Source of the DNA: DATEDA01 sp035286595
GTDB taxonomy: Bacteria > Pseudomonadota > Gammaproteobacteria > Burkholderiales > SG8-39
Assembly: GCA_035286595.1 (NCBI GenBank)
Contig: DATEDA010000183.1
Span: 1 to 31,599 of the forward strand
Direction of reading: 5' to 3'
Length of the DNA stretch: 31,599 nt
How positions within the stretch are numbered: the first letter of the stretch is position 1; each line of letters begins with the position of its first letter. Shown piece by piece: positions 16,132 through 28,556 of this stretch. The notes under the pieces are model-generated. The model saw nothing but the letters and a program-made list of their open reading frames with translations. It had not been told where the DNA came from and did not search any database. The position numbers and the translations under genes are program-made.

Positions 16132-17394
16132 ATGCTCTCCCCGCCGCTCTCGCACACGCTCGCCGCCGCGAGCCGCGTCGTCGCGCGGGTCCTCGGAGGG
16201 GCGAGCCTCACGGCCGCGCTCGACGAAGACGCGCGCGCTGCGTCGCGCCCGGCCGTGCAGGACCTCGCCTACGGCACCCTGCGGGACTACGGAGCGCCGG
16301 AGGCGATCCTCGCGGTGCTCGCGCAGAAGCCCATCCCCGACCGCGCGGTGCACGCGCTGCTCCTCTGCGCGCTGCACGCGCTCCGGCACGAGCGCCGCGC
16401 CCCGCACACGGTCGTCGACGAGGCGGTCACCGCATGCGCCGAGCTCGGGCATGCCGCGGCGCGCGGATTGGTGAACGCGCTGCTGCGCAACTACCTGCGG
16501 CGCCGCGAGGCGCTCGAGGCCGAGGCCCGAGGATCGGAGGCGGCGCGCTTCGGCTATCCCGCCTGGTGGATCGAGCGGCTGCGCCGCGCTCATCCGGAGG
16601 CCTGGCGGGCAGCCCTTGACGCCGGCAACACCCGTCCCGCGATGACACTGCGCGTGAACCGGCGGAAGCTATCGGTCGCGGCCTACCTCGCGAAGCTCGC
16701 CGCGCTCGGGATCGACGCGCGGCGCGTCGGCGAGGTCGCGGTCCGCCTCTCGCAGCCGCGCGGGGTAGATGCGTTGCCGGGGTTCGCCGAGGGGGAGGTC
16801 TCCGTGCAGGACGCCGGGGCGCAGCTCGCGGCGCCCCTGCTCGATGTCCGCAGCGGCATGCGCGTCCTCGACGCGTGCGCCGCGCCGGGTGGGAAGAGCG
16901 TGCATCTCCTGGAGCTCGCCGAGCTCGATCTGCTCGCGCTTGACCACGACGCGGAGCGGGCCCCGCGGATCGGCGCAACGCTCGAGCGCGTCGGGCTCAC
17001 GGCGCAGGTCCGGGTCGCCGACGCGGGCGATCCCGAGCGCTGGTGGGACGGAACGCCGTTCGACCGCGTCCTCCTCGACGTGCCCTGCAGCGCCTCGGGC
17101 GTGGTGCGGCGCCATCCCGACATCAAGTGGCTGCGGCGCGAGGCGGACCTCGACAAGTTCGCGCGCGAGCAGTCGCGGCTTCTGGCCGCGCTTTGGCAGG
17201 TGCTCGTCCCGGGTGGTAAATTGCTCTACGCCACGTGCTCGGTGTTCGCCGAGGAGAACGGCGCAGTGATCGACGCTTTCCTCGCCCGCCGCGACGACGC
17301 CCGCCGGCTGCTCCCTCCCGGTCTCGGCGACGGGCAGTTCCTGCCCGACGACGAGCACGACGGGTTCTTCTATGCGCTGCTCGAGAAGCGGTGA
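16132..17394 (+). CDS. rsmB: 16S rRNA (cytosine-967-C5) methyltransferase RsmB
   Basis: RsmB methylates C967 of 16S rRNA using SAM. The 420-residue product has an N-terminal NusB-like RNA-binding domain (about 5-135, with VVDEAV and GLVNALLRNYLRR) and a C-terminal methyltransferase domain. That domain has the SAM motif DACAAPGGK (247-255), the motif IV cysteine C319 in DVPCSASG, and the catalytic nucleophile C369 in YATCSVF. All catalytic residues are intact. The ATG at 16132 lacks a ribosome binding site. It is the first gene of an apparent operon rsmB-DUF4390-ntrY-ntrX, with 3 bp between its stop and the next start. Confidence 0.97.
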   Translation: MLSPPLSHTLAAASRVVARVLGGASLTAALDEDARAASRPAVQDLAYGTLRDYGAPEAILAVLAQKPIPDRAVHALLLCALHALRHERRAPHTVVDEAVTACAELGHAAARGLVNALLRNYLRRREALEAEARGSEAARFGYPAWWIERLRRAHPEAWRAALDAGNTRPAMTLRVNRRKLSVAAYLAKLAALGIDARRVGEVAVRLSQPRGVDALPGFAEGEVSVQDAGAQLAAPLLDVRSGMRVLDACAAPGGKSVHLLELAELDLLALDHDAERAPRIGATLERVGLTAQVRVADAGDPERWWDGTPFDRVLLDVPCSASGVVRRHPDIKWLRREADLDKFAREQSRLLAALWQVLVPGGKLLYATCSVFAEENGAVIDAFLARRDDARRLLPPGLGDGQFLPDDEHDGFFYALLEKR

Positions 17395-17397
17395 GGC

Positions 17398-17970
17398 ATG
17401 ACGCGCGTGCTCAGGACGCTCGTCGCTGCCGTGGCGCTCGCGGCCGCCGCCGCGGCGGCCGAGGAGATCGAGGTCGGCGCGACGAGCCTGGTCGGCTCCG
17501 GCGAAGGGATCGTGCTCAACGCCGACTTCGTGCTCGACCTCACCTCGCGCCTCGAGGACGCGCTCGCGCAGGGCGTGCCGCTCTATTTCCTCGTCGAGTT
17601 CGAGTCCTACCGGCCGCGCTGGTACTGGCTCGACGAGAAGATCGGCGCCGCCACGCTGACGGCGCGGCTGTCGTTCCATGCGCTCACGCGCACCTACCGC
17701 CTGTCGACCGGGACGCTGCACCAGAGCTTCACGACGCTCGACGAGGCCCTGCGCGCCCTCGGGCTCGTGCGCGAATGGCTCGTCCTTCCGCCGGGCGCGC
17801 TCCGTCCGGACACCACCTACAACGCTTACGTGCGGATGCGGCTCGACACCGCGCAGCTCCCCAAGCCGTTCCAGGTCAGCGCGCTCGCGAACCGCGACTG
17901 GAGCCTCGCCTCGGCGTGGAAGAAGTGGCCGGTCGACGGCTCGGCGATCGTGAGCGAGGCCGCGCGATGA
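17398..17970 (+). CDS. DUF4390 family exported protein
   Basis: The function is unknown. The 190-residue product has a likely signal peptide (about 1-21, an Ala-rich hydrophobic stretch after MTRVLRT). The mature domain includes LVEFESYRPRWYWLDEK and VSALANRDWSLASAWKKW, features I associate with DUF4390 proteins encoded directly upstream of ntrY in betaproteobacteria. It starts 3 nt after the rsmB stop and its TGA overlaps the ntrY ATG (ATGA), so translation of the two is probably coupled. The tight coupling suggests a periplasmic role connected with NtrY sensing, but this is inference only. Confidence 0.85.
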   Translation: MTRVLRTLVAAVALAAAAAAAEEIEVGATSLVGSGEGIVLNADFVLDLTSRLEDALAQGVPLYFLVEFESYRPRWYWLDEKIGAATLTARLSFHALTRTYRLSTGTLHQSFTTLDEALRALGLVREWLVLPPGALRPDTTYNAYVRMRLDTAQLPKPFQVSALANRDWSLASAWKKWPVDGSAIVSEAAR

Positions 17971-20075
17971 CCTACGTCCTCGTCGCCAGCGCTGCCCTCG
18001 GCGGGATCCTGCTGTTCCTGCTCGCCGTGGCGAGCGCCAACACCACGCTCTTCGAGAGTCACTACCCGCTGCTGCTCGTCCTCAACGCGGCGATCGCCGC
18101 CGCCCTGCTCGGGCTGGTCGGCTACCAGCTGCTGAGCTTGCGGCGCGCGCTCCGCGGGCGCGTGTTCGGCTCGCGGCTGACGCTGCGCCTGCTCGTGCTG
18201 TTCGTGGTGATGGCAGTGGTTCCGGGCGTGCTCGTCTACACGGTGTCGGTGCAGTTCCTGACCAAGAGCATCGAGTCCTGGTTCGACGTGCGCGTGGACA
18301 CCGCGCTCGAGAGCGGCCTCAGTCTCGGCCGCACCGCGCTCGATACCATGCTGAGCGAGCTGCGCGGGAAGGCCCGGGTGATGGCGCTCGAGCTGTCCGA
18401 CCTCCCGCCCGTGCAGCAGCCGCTCTCGCTCGACCGGCTGCGTGCGCAAGCCGGCGTCGACGAGGCGGTGCTGCTCGCCGGGAGCGGCGCGCCGCTCGCC
18501 GGCGCGAGCCGCGAGCCGAGGCGCCTCGCGCTCGACTCACCGCCGCTCCCGGTGCTGCGCCAGGTACGACAGGCGCGCGACTACGCCGCGATCGAGACGC
18601 TGGGCGAGAAGGGGCTGCGGCTGCGGGTGATCGTTCCCCTCACCGCCGGGGCGATCGCGGAGGAGACGCGGCTGCTGCAGCTCACGCACGCGGTGCCGCC
18701 GTCGCTCGCGGCGACCGCGGAGACGGTGCAGTCGGTGTATCGCGACTACCGGGAGCTCTCGCTCCTGCGCGTCGGGCTCAAGCGGATCTACCTGCTCACC
18801 CTCACGCTGACGCTGCTGCTCGCGCTGTTCTCCGCGATCGCGCTCGCGTTCATCCTGAGCCGCCGCCTCTCCGAGCCGCTCGGCGAGCTCGCCGAAGCGA
18901 CGCTCGCGGTCGCCCGCGGCGACTACAGCCGCCGGCCGAAGGTGACGAGCCGTGACGAGCTCGGCGTCCTCACGCGGTCGTTCAACAGCATGATCGGGCA
19001 GCTCGACGACACGCGCGCGGTCGCCGAGACGAGCCGGGCGCAGGTGGAGAACGCGAACGCCTACCTGGAAAGCATCCTCGCCAACCTCTCGGCCGGCGTG
19101 CTCACGTTCGATGAGGCGTTCCGCCTGCAGGTCGCGAACAATGCCGCGTCGACGATCCTGCTGCAGGACGTGGCCGCTTCGACCGGTGGGCCGCTCGCCG
19201 GCTCGCCGCAGCTCGATGCGCTCGGCCACGCGATCCGCGAGGGGTTCGCGGCGGGTGCGCCGGACGAGCCGTGGCAGCGGGAGCTCGATCTCGCGGACGG
19301 CGGGCTGACGCTGCTCGTGCGCGGCTCGCGCCTGCCGGGCGGCGGCGGCTACGTCGTGATCTTCGACGACGTGACGCAGCTCATTGCCGCGCAGCGCGCC
19401 ACCGCCTGGGGCGAGGTCGCGCGCCGGCTTGCCCACGAGATCAAGAACCCGCTCACCCCGATCCAGCTCTCCGCGGAGCGGCTGCAGGCGAAGCTCGCCG
19501 ATCGGCTTGCGGCCGGGGACCGCGAGGCGCTGGTGCGCGCGACCGAGACGATCGTCAGCCAGGTGGCCGCGATGCAGGCGATGGTCGACGACTTCGGCGA
19601 GTACGCGCGCATGCCCGCGCCGAGCCTGGCGGCGCTCGATCTCAACGCCCTTGTCGGCGAGGTGCTCGCGCTCTACGAGCACTTGCCGGCCGGGATCGCC
19701 GCCCGGCTCGACCCGCGGCTCCCGCCGGTGCGCGGCGACGCAACGCAGCTGCGGCAGGTGATCCACAACCTGCTGCAGAACGCCGAGGACGCCCTGGCGG
19801 GCCGTCCCGACCCGCGCATCGAGGTGCGGACCGAGCACGCCGGCGGCCTGATCCGGCTCTCGGTCGCCGACAACGGCGGCGGCTTCGCCGAGTCGATCAT
19901 GAAGCGCGCGTTCGAGCCGTACGTGACCACCAAGCCGAAGGGCACCGGGCTCGGGCTCGCGATCGTGAAGAAGATCATCGACGAGCACCACGGCACGGTG
20001 AGCATCGAGAACCGGACCGGCGGCTCCGGTCGGAGCGGCGCGGCAGTGACGATCGCGCTCCCGCTCGCGGCCTGA
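17967..20075 (+). CDS. ntrY: NtrY-type sensor histidine kinase
   Basis: This is a membrane sensor kinase partnered with the adjacent NtrX. The 702-residue product has N-terminal membrane helices (about 3-23, 34-57 and 72-95), a periplasmic region to about 270, and another helix (about 275-297). HAMP (about 298-350), a PAS-like domain (about 362-475) and the kinase core follow. The phosphoacceptor is H490 in RRLAHEIKNPLTPIQLSAE. The ATP-binding motifs are NLLQNAEDAL (601-610), DNGGGF (635-640) and GTGLGLA (659-665). The ATG at 17967 overlaps the preceding stop as ATGA; an upstream in-frame extension would cover all of the DUF4390 gene and is rejected. In other bacteria NtrYX responds to nitrogen or redox state; the signal here is unknown. 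Confidence 0.95.
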   Translation: MTYVLVASAALGGILLFLLAVASANTTLFESHYPLLLVLNAAIAAALLGLVGYQLLSLRRALRGRVFGSRLTLRLLVLFVVMAVVPGVLVYTVSVQFLTKSIESWFDVRVDTALESGLSLGRTALDTMLSELRGKARVMALELSDLPPVQQPLSLDRLRAQAGVDEAVLLAGSGAPLAGASREPRRLALDSPPLPVLRQVRQARDYAAIETLGEKGLRLRVIVPLTAGAIAEETRLLQLTHAVPPSLAATAETVQSVYRDYRELSLLRVGLKRIYLLTLTLTLLLALFSAIALAFILSRRLSEPLGELAEATLAVARGDYSRRPKVTSRDELGVLTRSFNSMIGQLDDTRAVAETSRAQVENANAYLESILANLSAGVLTFDEAFRLQVANNAASTILLQDVAASTGGPLAGSPQLDALGHAIREGFAAGAPDEPWQRELDLADGGLTLLVRGSRLPGGGGYVVIFDDVTQLIAAQRATAWGEVARRLAHEIKNPLTPIQLSAERLQAKLADRLAAGDREALVRATETIVSQVAAMQAMVDDFGEYARMPAPSLAALDLNALVGEVLALYEHLPAGIAARLDPRLPPVRGDATQLRQVIHNLLQNAEDALAGRPDPRIEVRTEHAGGLIRLSVADNGGGFAESIMKRAFEPYVTTKPKGTGLGLAIVKKIIDEHHGTVSIENRTGGSGRSGAAVTIALPLAA

Positions 20076-20090
20076 ACCTGGCGGAGGAAC

Positions 20091-21332
20091 ATGGCGACGA
20101 TCCTGGTAGTCGACGACGAAGTCGGTATCCGCGAGCTGCTCTCGGAGATCCTCGCCGACGAGGGTCACACGGTGCGGCTCGCGCCGGATGCGACCGCGGC
20201 GCGCGAGGTCCGCGTGCGCGAGCGGCCGGATCTCGTGCTGCTCGACATCTGGATGCCCGACACCGACGGCATCTCGCTCCTCAAGGAATGGGCGGCCGGC
20301 GGCCAGCTGACGATGCCGGTGGTGATGATGTCGGGGCACGCGACCATCGACACCGCGGTCGAGGCGACGCGGATCGGGGCGCTCGACTTCCTCGAGAAGC
20401 CGATCGCCATGCAGAAGCTGCTCGCCACCGTCAAGCGCGCGCTGCGCGCCCCCGAGGCGCCGCTGACCGCGGGCCTCGCGCTCGCGAACCTGGGGCGCTC
20501 GGCCGTGATCGCGGATCTGCGCAAGCGCCTCGCGCAGCTCGGGCAGGTCAGCGCGTCGCTGCTGCTGCGCGGCGAGCCCGGCGTGATGCCGGAGCTCTTC
20601 GCACGCGCGCTGGCGCCGCCCGGTACCCCGTGGGTGGTCGCCGGCGCCGGCCTCGCCGACTCGCCGCAGGATCTGCTCGTGCAGGCCGCCGGCGGGATCC
20701 TGTTCGTCGAGGAGCTCGCGAGCCTGAGCCGCGTGCAGCAGCGCAATCTCGCGTTCACCGCCGCGCGCGCGGAGCGCCAGAAGGTCCGCCTCGTGTCGTT
20801 CACGGCCGAGGACCCGCGACGGCTCGTCGACGAGCTCGGGTTCGACGGACCGCTGCTCGCGCTGCTCGCGCAGGTCGTGCTCGGGCTGCCGGCGCTGCGG
20901 GAGTATGCGGAGGACGTCCCGGAGATCGCGTCGATGCTGCTCGCGCAGCTCGTCGAGGCGCGCTTCTGCCCGCCGCGCGAGTTCTCGACGGCGGCGCTCA
21001 ACAGCCTGCGCAACTTTGCCTGGCCGCGCAACCTCGCGGCGCTGCAGCAGGTGGTGCGCAGCGCCGCGCTCACCGCGCTCGAGGACGAGATCAGCGCCGA
21101 CGACGTGCAGCGCCTCCTGCCGCCACCCGAAGCGCCGGCGGCGTTTGCGGGGTTGCCGCTCGATCTGCCGCTGCGTGAAGCCCGCGAAGCGTTCGAGCGC
21201 GCCTACTTCGAGCACCACCTCGCGCGCGAGGGGTCGATGAGCCGGCTCGCCGAGCGCAGCGGGCTCGAGCGCACGCACCTCTACCGGAAGCTGCGGCAGC
21301 TCGGGCTGGGGCCGGCCAAGAAGGATGAGTAG
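20091..21332 (+). CDS. ntrX: NtrX-like response regulator with a degenerate AAA+ domain
   Basis: This is the partner regulator of NtrY. The 413-residue product has an intact receiver (acidic D8, D9; phosphoacceptor D52 in LLDIWMPDTDG; S81; K103) and an intact C-terminal Fis-type helix-turn-helix (about 365-405). The middle domain keeps the NtrC-family fold trace but has lost its catalytic features. Walker A reads GEPGVMPE (161-168) in place of GESGTGKE, Walker B reads LFVEE (204-208) in place of LFLDE, and the region that normally holds GAFTGA is deleted. No arginine-finger FREDLFHRL segment is present. It should therefore not activate sigma-54 polymerase and probably acts as a DNA-binding regulator with sigma-70. 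A GGAGGA ribosome binding site precedes the ATG, 15 nt after ntrY. Confidence 0.9.
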   Translation: MATILVVDDEVGIRELLSEILADEGHTVRLAPDATAAREVRVRERPDLVLLDIWMPDTDGISLLKEWAAGGQLTMPVVMMSGHATIDTAVEATRIGALDFLEKPIAMQKLLATVKRALRAPEAPLTAGLALANLGRSAVIADLRKRLAQLGQVSASLLLRGEPGVMPELFARALAPPGTPWVVAGAGLADSPQDLLVQAAGGILFVEELASLSRVQQRNLAFTAARAERQKVRLVSFTAEDPRRLVDELGFDGPLLALLAQVVLGLPALREYAEDVPEIASMLLAQLVEARFCPPREFSTAALNSLRNFAWPRNLAALQQVVRSAALTALEDEISADDVQRLLPPPEAPAAFAGLPLDLPLREAREAFERAYFEHHLAREGSMSRLAERSGLERTHLYRKLRQLGLGPAKKDE

Positions 21333-21380
21333 CGGCGCGCCGAGGGGATACAATCCGCGGCCTCGACAGGGAGCCACCCG

Positions 21381-22808
21381 TTGAAAATCGTCATCCTCGG
21401 CGCCGGCCAGGTCGGCTCGACGCTCGCCGAGAGCCTCGTCTCCGAGCAGAACGACATCACGGTCGTCGATCACCAGGCCCCGCGCCTCAAGGACCTGCAG
21501 GACCGGCTCGACCTGCGGACCGTCGTCGGCAACGCCGCGCATCCGACGACGCTGGTCGAGGCGGGCCTCGAGGACGCCGACATGCTGATCGCGGTCACGC
21601 AGACCGACGAGACCAATCTCGTCGCCTGCAAGATCGCTGCGAAGCTGTTCAACACGCCGACGCGGATCGCGCGCGTCCGCTCGCGCTCGATCGTCGCCCG
21701 CCCGGAGCTGCTCGCCGACGACGGCTTCGCAGTCGACTACGCGATCAGCCCCGAGGACATCGTCACCGAGTACATCACGCGGCTGATCGAGTTCCCCGAG
21801 GCGCTGCAGGTGCTCGACTTCGCCGGCGGCCGGGTCACGATGGTGGCGATGCGGGCGGTCGAGGGCGGGCCGCTCGTCGGGCATCCGCTGAAGGACCTGC
21901 ACCGGCACGTCCCGTCGGTGGACGCGCGGGTCACCGCGATCTTCCGCGGGGACCAGGCGATCATCCCGGACGGCGACACCGTGGTGCGCGCCGGCGACGA
22001 GGTGTTCCTGCTCGCCGACACCGAGCACATCCGCCAGGTGATGCGGGAGCTGCGCAAGATGGACAAGCCGGTCAAGCGCGTGATGATCGCCGGCGGCGGC
22101 AACATCGGCTTGCGGCTTGCGCGCGCGCTCGAGGGCCACTATCAGGTCAAGATCATCGAGTTCGCGAAGCCGCGCGCCGAGCACATCGCGAGCCAGCTCA
22201 ACTCGGCGCTGGTGCTCCACGGGGATGCGACCGACGAGGAGCTGCTCGAGAACGAGAACATCGGCGAGATGGATTTGTTCCTCTCGCTGACCAACGACGA
22301 CGAGAACAACATCATGAGCGCGCTGCTCGCGAAGCGGCTGGGCGCGCGCCGCGTGGTGGCGCTCATCAACCGCCGCTCCTACGCCGAGCTCATGCAGGGC
22401 GGCCAGATCGACATCGCGATCTCGCCGGCCCAGGCGACGATCGGGAAGCTCCTGCAGCACATCCGGCGCGGCGACGTGGTCGCGGTCCACAGCCTGCGCC
22501 GGGGCGCGGCCGAGGCGCTCGAGCTCGTCGCCCACGGCGATGAGAAGACCTGCAAGGTGATCGGGAAGAAGGTCGAGGAGATCCAGCTGCCGCGCGGCGC
22601 CACGATCGGCGCGATCGTGCGGCGGCTGGCGCGGCCCGAGGTCGTGCGCGTGGACGACCTGGTCGCCGCCGAGCGCGACTCGGAAGTGATCATGGCGCAC
22701 CACGACACCATGATCCAGTCCGACGATCACGTGATCATGTTCGTCGCCAACAAGCGCATGATCCCCAAGGTCGAGAAGCTGTTCCAGGTCGGCTTCGGCT
22801 TCGTTTGA
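21381..22808 (+). CDS. trkA: Trk potassium uptake regulatory protein TrkA
   Basis: TrkA is the cytoplasmic NAD(H)-binding subunit that gates the TrkH potassium channel. The 475-residue product has two tandem RCK units. The first begins MKIVILGAGQVGSTLAESL (Rossmann GAGQVG) and the second MIAGGGNIGLRLARAL near residue 235, each followed by a TrkA-C domain. The start is the TTG at 21381, supported by AGGGAG about 8 nt upstream and by the canonical MKIVILGAGQ sequence. A TACAAT -10-like hexamer at 21349-21354 in the 48-bp gap after ntrX could be an internal promoter, but no -35 is evident. The stop overlaps the trkH start by one base, so the two subunits are probably translated together. Confidence 0.97.
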   Translation: MKIVILGAGQVGSTLAESLVSEQNDITVVDHQAPRLKDLQDRLDLRTVVGNAAHPTTLVEAGLEDADMLIAVTQTDETNLVACKIAAKLFNTPTRIARVRSRSIVARPELLADDGFAVDYAISPEDIVTEYITRLIEFPEALQVLDFAGGRVTMVAMRAVEGGPLVGHPLKDLHRHVPSVDARVTAIFRGDQAIIPDGDTVVRAGDEVFLLADTEHIRQVMRELRKMDKPVKRVMIAGGGNIGLRLARALEGHYQVKIIEFAKPRAEHIASQLNSALVLHGDATDEELLENENIGEMDLFLSLTNDDENNIMSALLAKRLGARRVVALINRRSYAELMQGGQIDIAISPAQATIGKLLQHIRRGDVVAVHSLRRGAAEALELVAHGDEKTCKVIGKKVEEIQLPRGATIGAIVRRLARPEVVRVDDLVAAERDSEVIMAHHDTMIQSDDHVIMFVANKRMIPKVEKLFQVGFGFV

Positions 22809-24298
22809 TGGCGGCGGCGGCGCACACCCCGTCGGCGGTGCTGGGGCGCTACGCGGCGCTCGGGCAGACGCTCGGGATGATCCTGATGATCTTCGGGCTG
22901 TCGATCCTCCTGCCGCTCGCGGTATCCCACTTCCTCGACGACGGGGCGCAGCTCGCTTACGACGAGGCGCTGGTGGTGACGTTCGGCGCCGGCGCGGCGC
23001 TTTGGCTGATCTCGCGCGGCCGCGAGGCCGAGCTGCAGATCCGGGACGGCTTCCTGCTCGTCGCGCTGGTCTGGACGGTGCTGCCGGCGTTTGCGACGGT
23101 GCCGCTGCTGCTCTACTTGCCGAACCTCTCCTTCACCGACGCGTACTTCGAGGCGGTGTCGGGGCTGACCACGTCGGGTGCTACCACACTGTCGGATCTC
23201 GACCGCCTGCCGCCCTCGATCAATCTCTGGCGCACCCAGCTCGTCTGGATGGGCGGCATGGGGGTGGTCGTGCTGGCGGTCGCGATCCTGCCGTTGCTCG
23301 GCGCCGGTGGTGCACAGGTGTTCAAGGCCGAGACCCCGGGGCCGATGAAGGACACCAAGCTCACCCCGCGGATCACCGAGACCGCGAAGGGGCTCTGGGT
23401 CATCTACTTCTTCCTCACCGTCGCCTGCATCCTCGCCTTCGGATTCGCGGGGATGACCTGGCTCGACGCGCTCATCCACGCGTTCTCGACGATGGGCCTC
23501 GGCGGGTTCTCCTCGCACGACGCGAGCTTCGGGTTCTGGGACTCGCCGCTGATCGAGGCGGTGACGATCGTCTTCATGCTGATCGCGAGCGTCAACTTCG
23601 CCACCCACTTCGTCGCCTGGCGGCGGCGCAGCCCCGTGGCCTACGCGCGCGACCCCGAGGCGCGCATGGTGATGCTCGCGATGCTCGGCAGCGCCGCGAT
23701 GATCGCCGTCTACTTGTGGTACGTCGACTTCTACCCGAGCTTCTGGACCTCGCTCCGCTTCGCGGCGTTCAACGTCGTCTCGATCGCGAGCACCACCGGC
23801 TTCGCGACCACCGACTTCAACGCCTGGCCGGCCTTCGCGCCGCTGTGGATGCTCTATCTCTCCTGCTTCGCGACGTCCTCCGGGTCGACCGGGGGCGGGA
23901 TGAAGATGATCCGCGCGCTGGTGCTACTCAAGCAGTCGGTGCGCGAGTTCACGCGCATCCTTCACCCCCGCGCCGAGGTGCCGCTGAAGGTGGGCGGGCA
24001 GCGGGTGGAGCCCAACCTGATCTTCGGCGTGCTCGCGTTCATGCTCGTCTACGGGCTCACCATCGTCGGGATGTCGCTCGCCATGACCGCGACGGGTCTC
24101 GACTTCGTCACCGCGTTCTCCGCCGTCGTGGCGTGCATCAACAACATGGGCCCCGGGCTCAACAAGGTCGGTCCGGCGACGACGTACGCCGTGCTCAGCG
24201 ACTTTCAGACCTGGTTGCTAATCGCGGCGATGCTGCTCGGGCGGCTCGAGCTGTTCACGCTGCTGGTCGTGTTCACGCCGGCCTTCTGGCGCAAGTGA
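22808..24298 (+). CDS. trkH: Trk potassium uptake channel TrkH
   Basis: TrkH is the potassium-translocating membrane subunit gated by TrkA. The 496-residue product is hydrophobic, with about ten membrane helices in the four-fold membrane-pore-membrane pattern. The pore-loop segments are visible: TTSGATT, STMGLGGFSSH, STTGFATTDF and NNMGPGLN, each carrying the filter glycine. SGSTGGGMK, the glycine-rich loop behind the third pore repeat, is also present. The ATG at 22808 overlaps the trkA TGA (TGATG). A TTG one codon upstream is a less likely start. It ends the rightward block and converges on a lipoprotein gene 15 bp away, with no terminator visible between them. Confidence 0.97.
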   Translation: MAAAAHTPSAVLGRYAALGQTLGMILMIFGLSILLPLAVSHFLDDGAQLAYDEALVVTFGAGAALWLISRGREAELQIRDGFLLVALVWTVLPAFATVPLLLYLPNLSFTDAYFEAVSGLTTSGATTLSDLDRLPPSINLWRTQLVWMGGMGVVVLAVAILPLLGAGGAQVFKAETPGPMKDTKLTPRITETAKGLWVIYFFLTVACILAFGFAGMTWLDALIHAFSTMGLGGFSSHDASFGFWDSPLIEAVTIVFMLIASVNFATHFVAWRRRSPVAYARDPEARMVMLAMLGSAAMIAVYLWYVDFYPSFWTSLRFAAFNVVSIASTTGFATTDFNAWPAFAPLWMLYLSCFATSSGSTGGGMKMIRALVLLKQSVREFTRILHPRAEVPLKVGGQRVEPNLIFGVLAFMLVYGLTIVGMSLAMTATGLDFVTAFSAVVACINNMGPGLNKVGPATTYAVLSDFQTWLLIAAMLLGRLELFTLLVVFTPAFWRK

Positions 24299-24313
24299 GC
24301 ATTCACAGTTAGG

Positions 24314-24817
24314 TTAGCGCAGCACCCTGAACGAGCCCGGGAAGAGCGTGGGATCGACCTCGGCGGCGCGCTCGGCGCGGCCGACAAAGACCACTTGGTA
24401 GAACCGGTCGTCGGCGACAGCGATGCGTGCCGAGATGCGCATGATCGCGCCTTGCGCCGACCCCTCGGCCTCGAACTCAATGCCGCGCGCCCCGTCGAGC
24501 GCGATCGGACGCTCCGCCGTCACGCGTCCGCCGATGTTCCGCACCAGCGCGTCGCGGCCCTCCGCGATGACGCGCTCGGCGTCCGCGCCGGGCGGGAGGT
24601 CCGCGTACCCGACGCCGAACGCCATCCCGGAGACCTGCACCGACGTCATGTGCATCGGCGCTTTGGCGCCCGCGAGCGTGACCTCGCGCGAGTCGCGGGC
24701 CGGCCGCCCTGGCAGCATCACCGCGAACCGGCCCTCGGGCGAGGTGAACTCGCGCCAGTCGAGCTCGGCGGAGCAGGCCGCGAGGCAGAGCACGGCCACA
24801 GCGGCGAAGCGCCTCAC
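24314..24817 (-). CDS. Small predicted lipoprotein of unknown function
   Basis: The 167-residue product has a short basic start, a hydrophobic stretch and a lipobox LAAC (cleavage before residue 15), so it is likely anchored to a membrane on the periplasmic side. The mature part includes FTSPEGRFAVMLPGRP, GVGYADLPPGADAERVI and FPGSFRVLR. This pattern recurs in small uncharacterised exported proteins, but I cannot assign a function. The only suitable start is the GTG at 24817, 11 nt after the metH stop. No clear ribosome binding site is visible, so translation may depend on metH. The gene faces trkH, with a 15-bp intergenic gap. Confidence 0.8.
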   Translation of the reverse strand: MRRFAAVAVLCLAACSAELDWREFTSPEGRFAVMLPGRPARDSREVTLAGAKAPMHMTSVQVSGMAFGVGYADLPPGADAERVIAEGRDALVRNIGGRVTAERPIALDGARGIEFEAEGSAQGAIMRISARIAVADDRFYQVVFVGRAERAAEVDPTLFPGSFRVLR

Positions 24818-24828
24818 GGCACGGGCAC

Positions 24829-28515
<3,687 letters not shown>

Positions 28516-28524
28516 GTAGAAACG

Positions 28525-28556
28525 AAAAACCCGTTCGCCTGCGGGCCAAACGGGTT
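28525..28556 (-). terminator. Intrinsic terminator in the metH leader
   Basis: On the minus strand AACCCGTT (28556-28549) pairs perfectly with AACGGGTT (28535-28528). The 13-nt loop holds a further GCC/GGC pairing, and a run of five U (28529-28525) overlaps the stem end. It lies 10 nt upstream of the metH ATG, with no gene upstream on this strand to terminate. It is therefore most simply read as an attenuator for metH itself. Confidence 0.8.

Noticed and set aside
18537..22730. A 1397-codon open frame on the minus strand across ntrY, ntrX and trkA.
   Set aside because: It spans three conserved genes on the opposite strand and has the Arg/Asp/Glu/His-rich composition of a GC-driven shadow frame.
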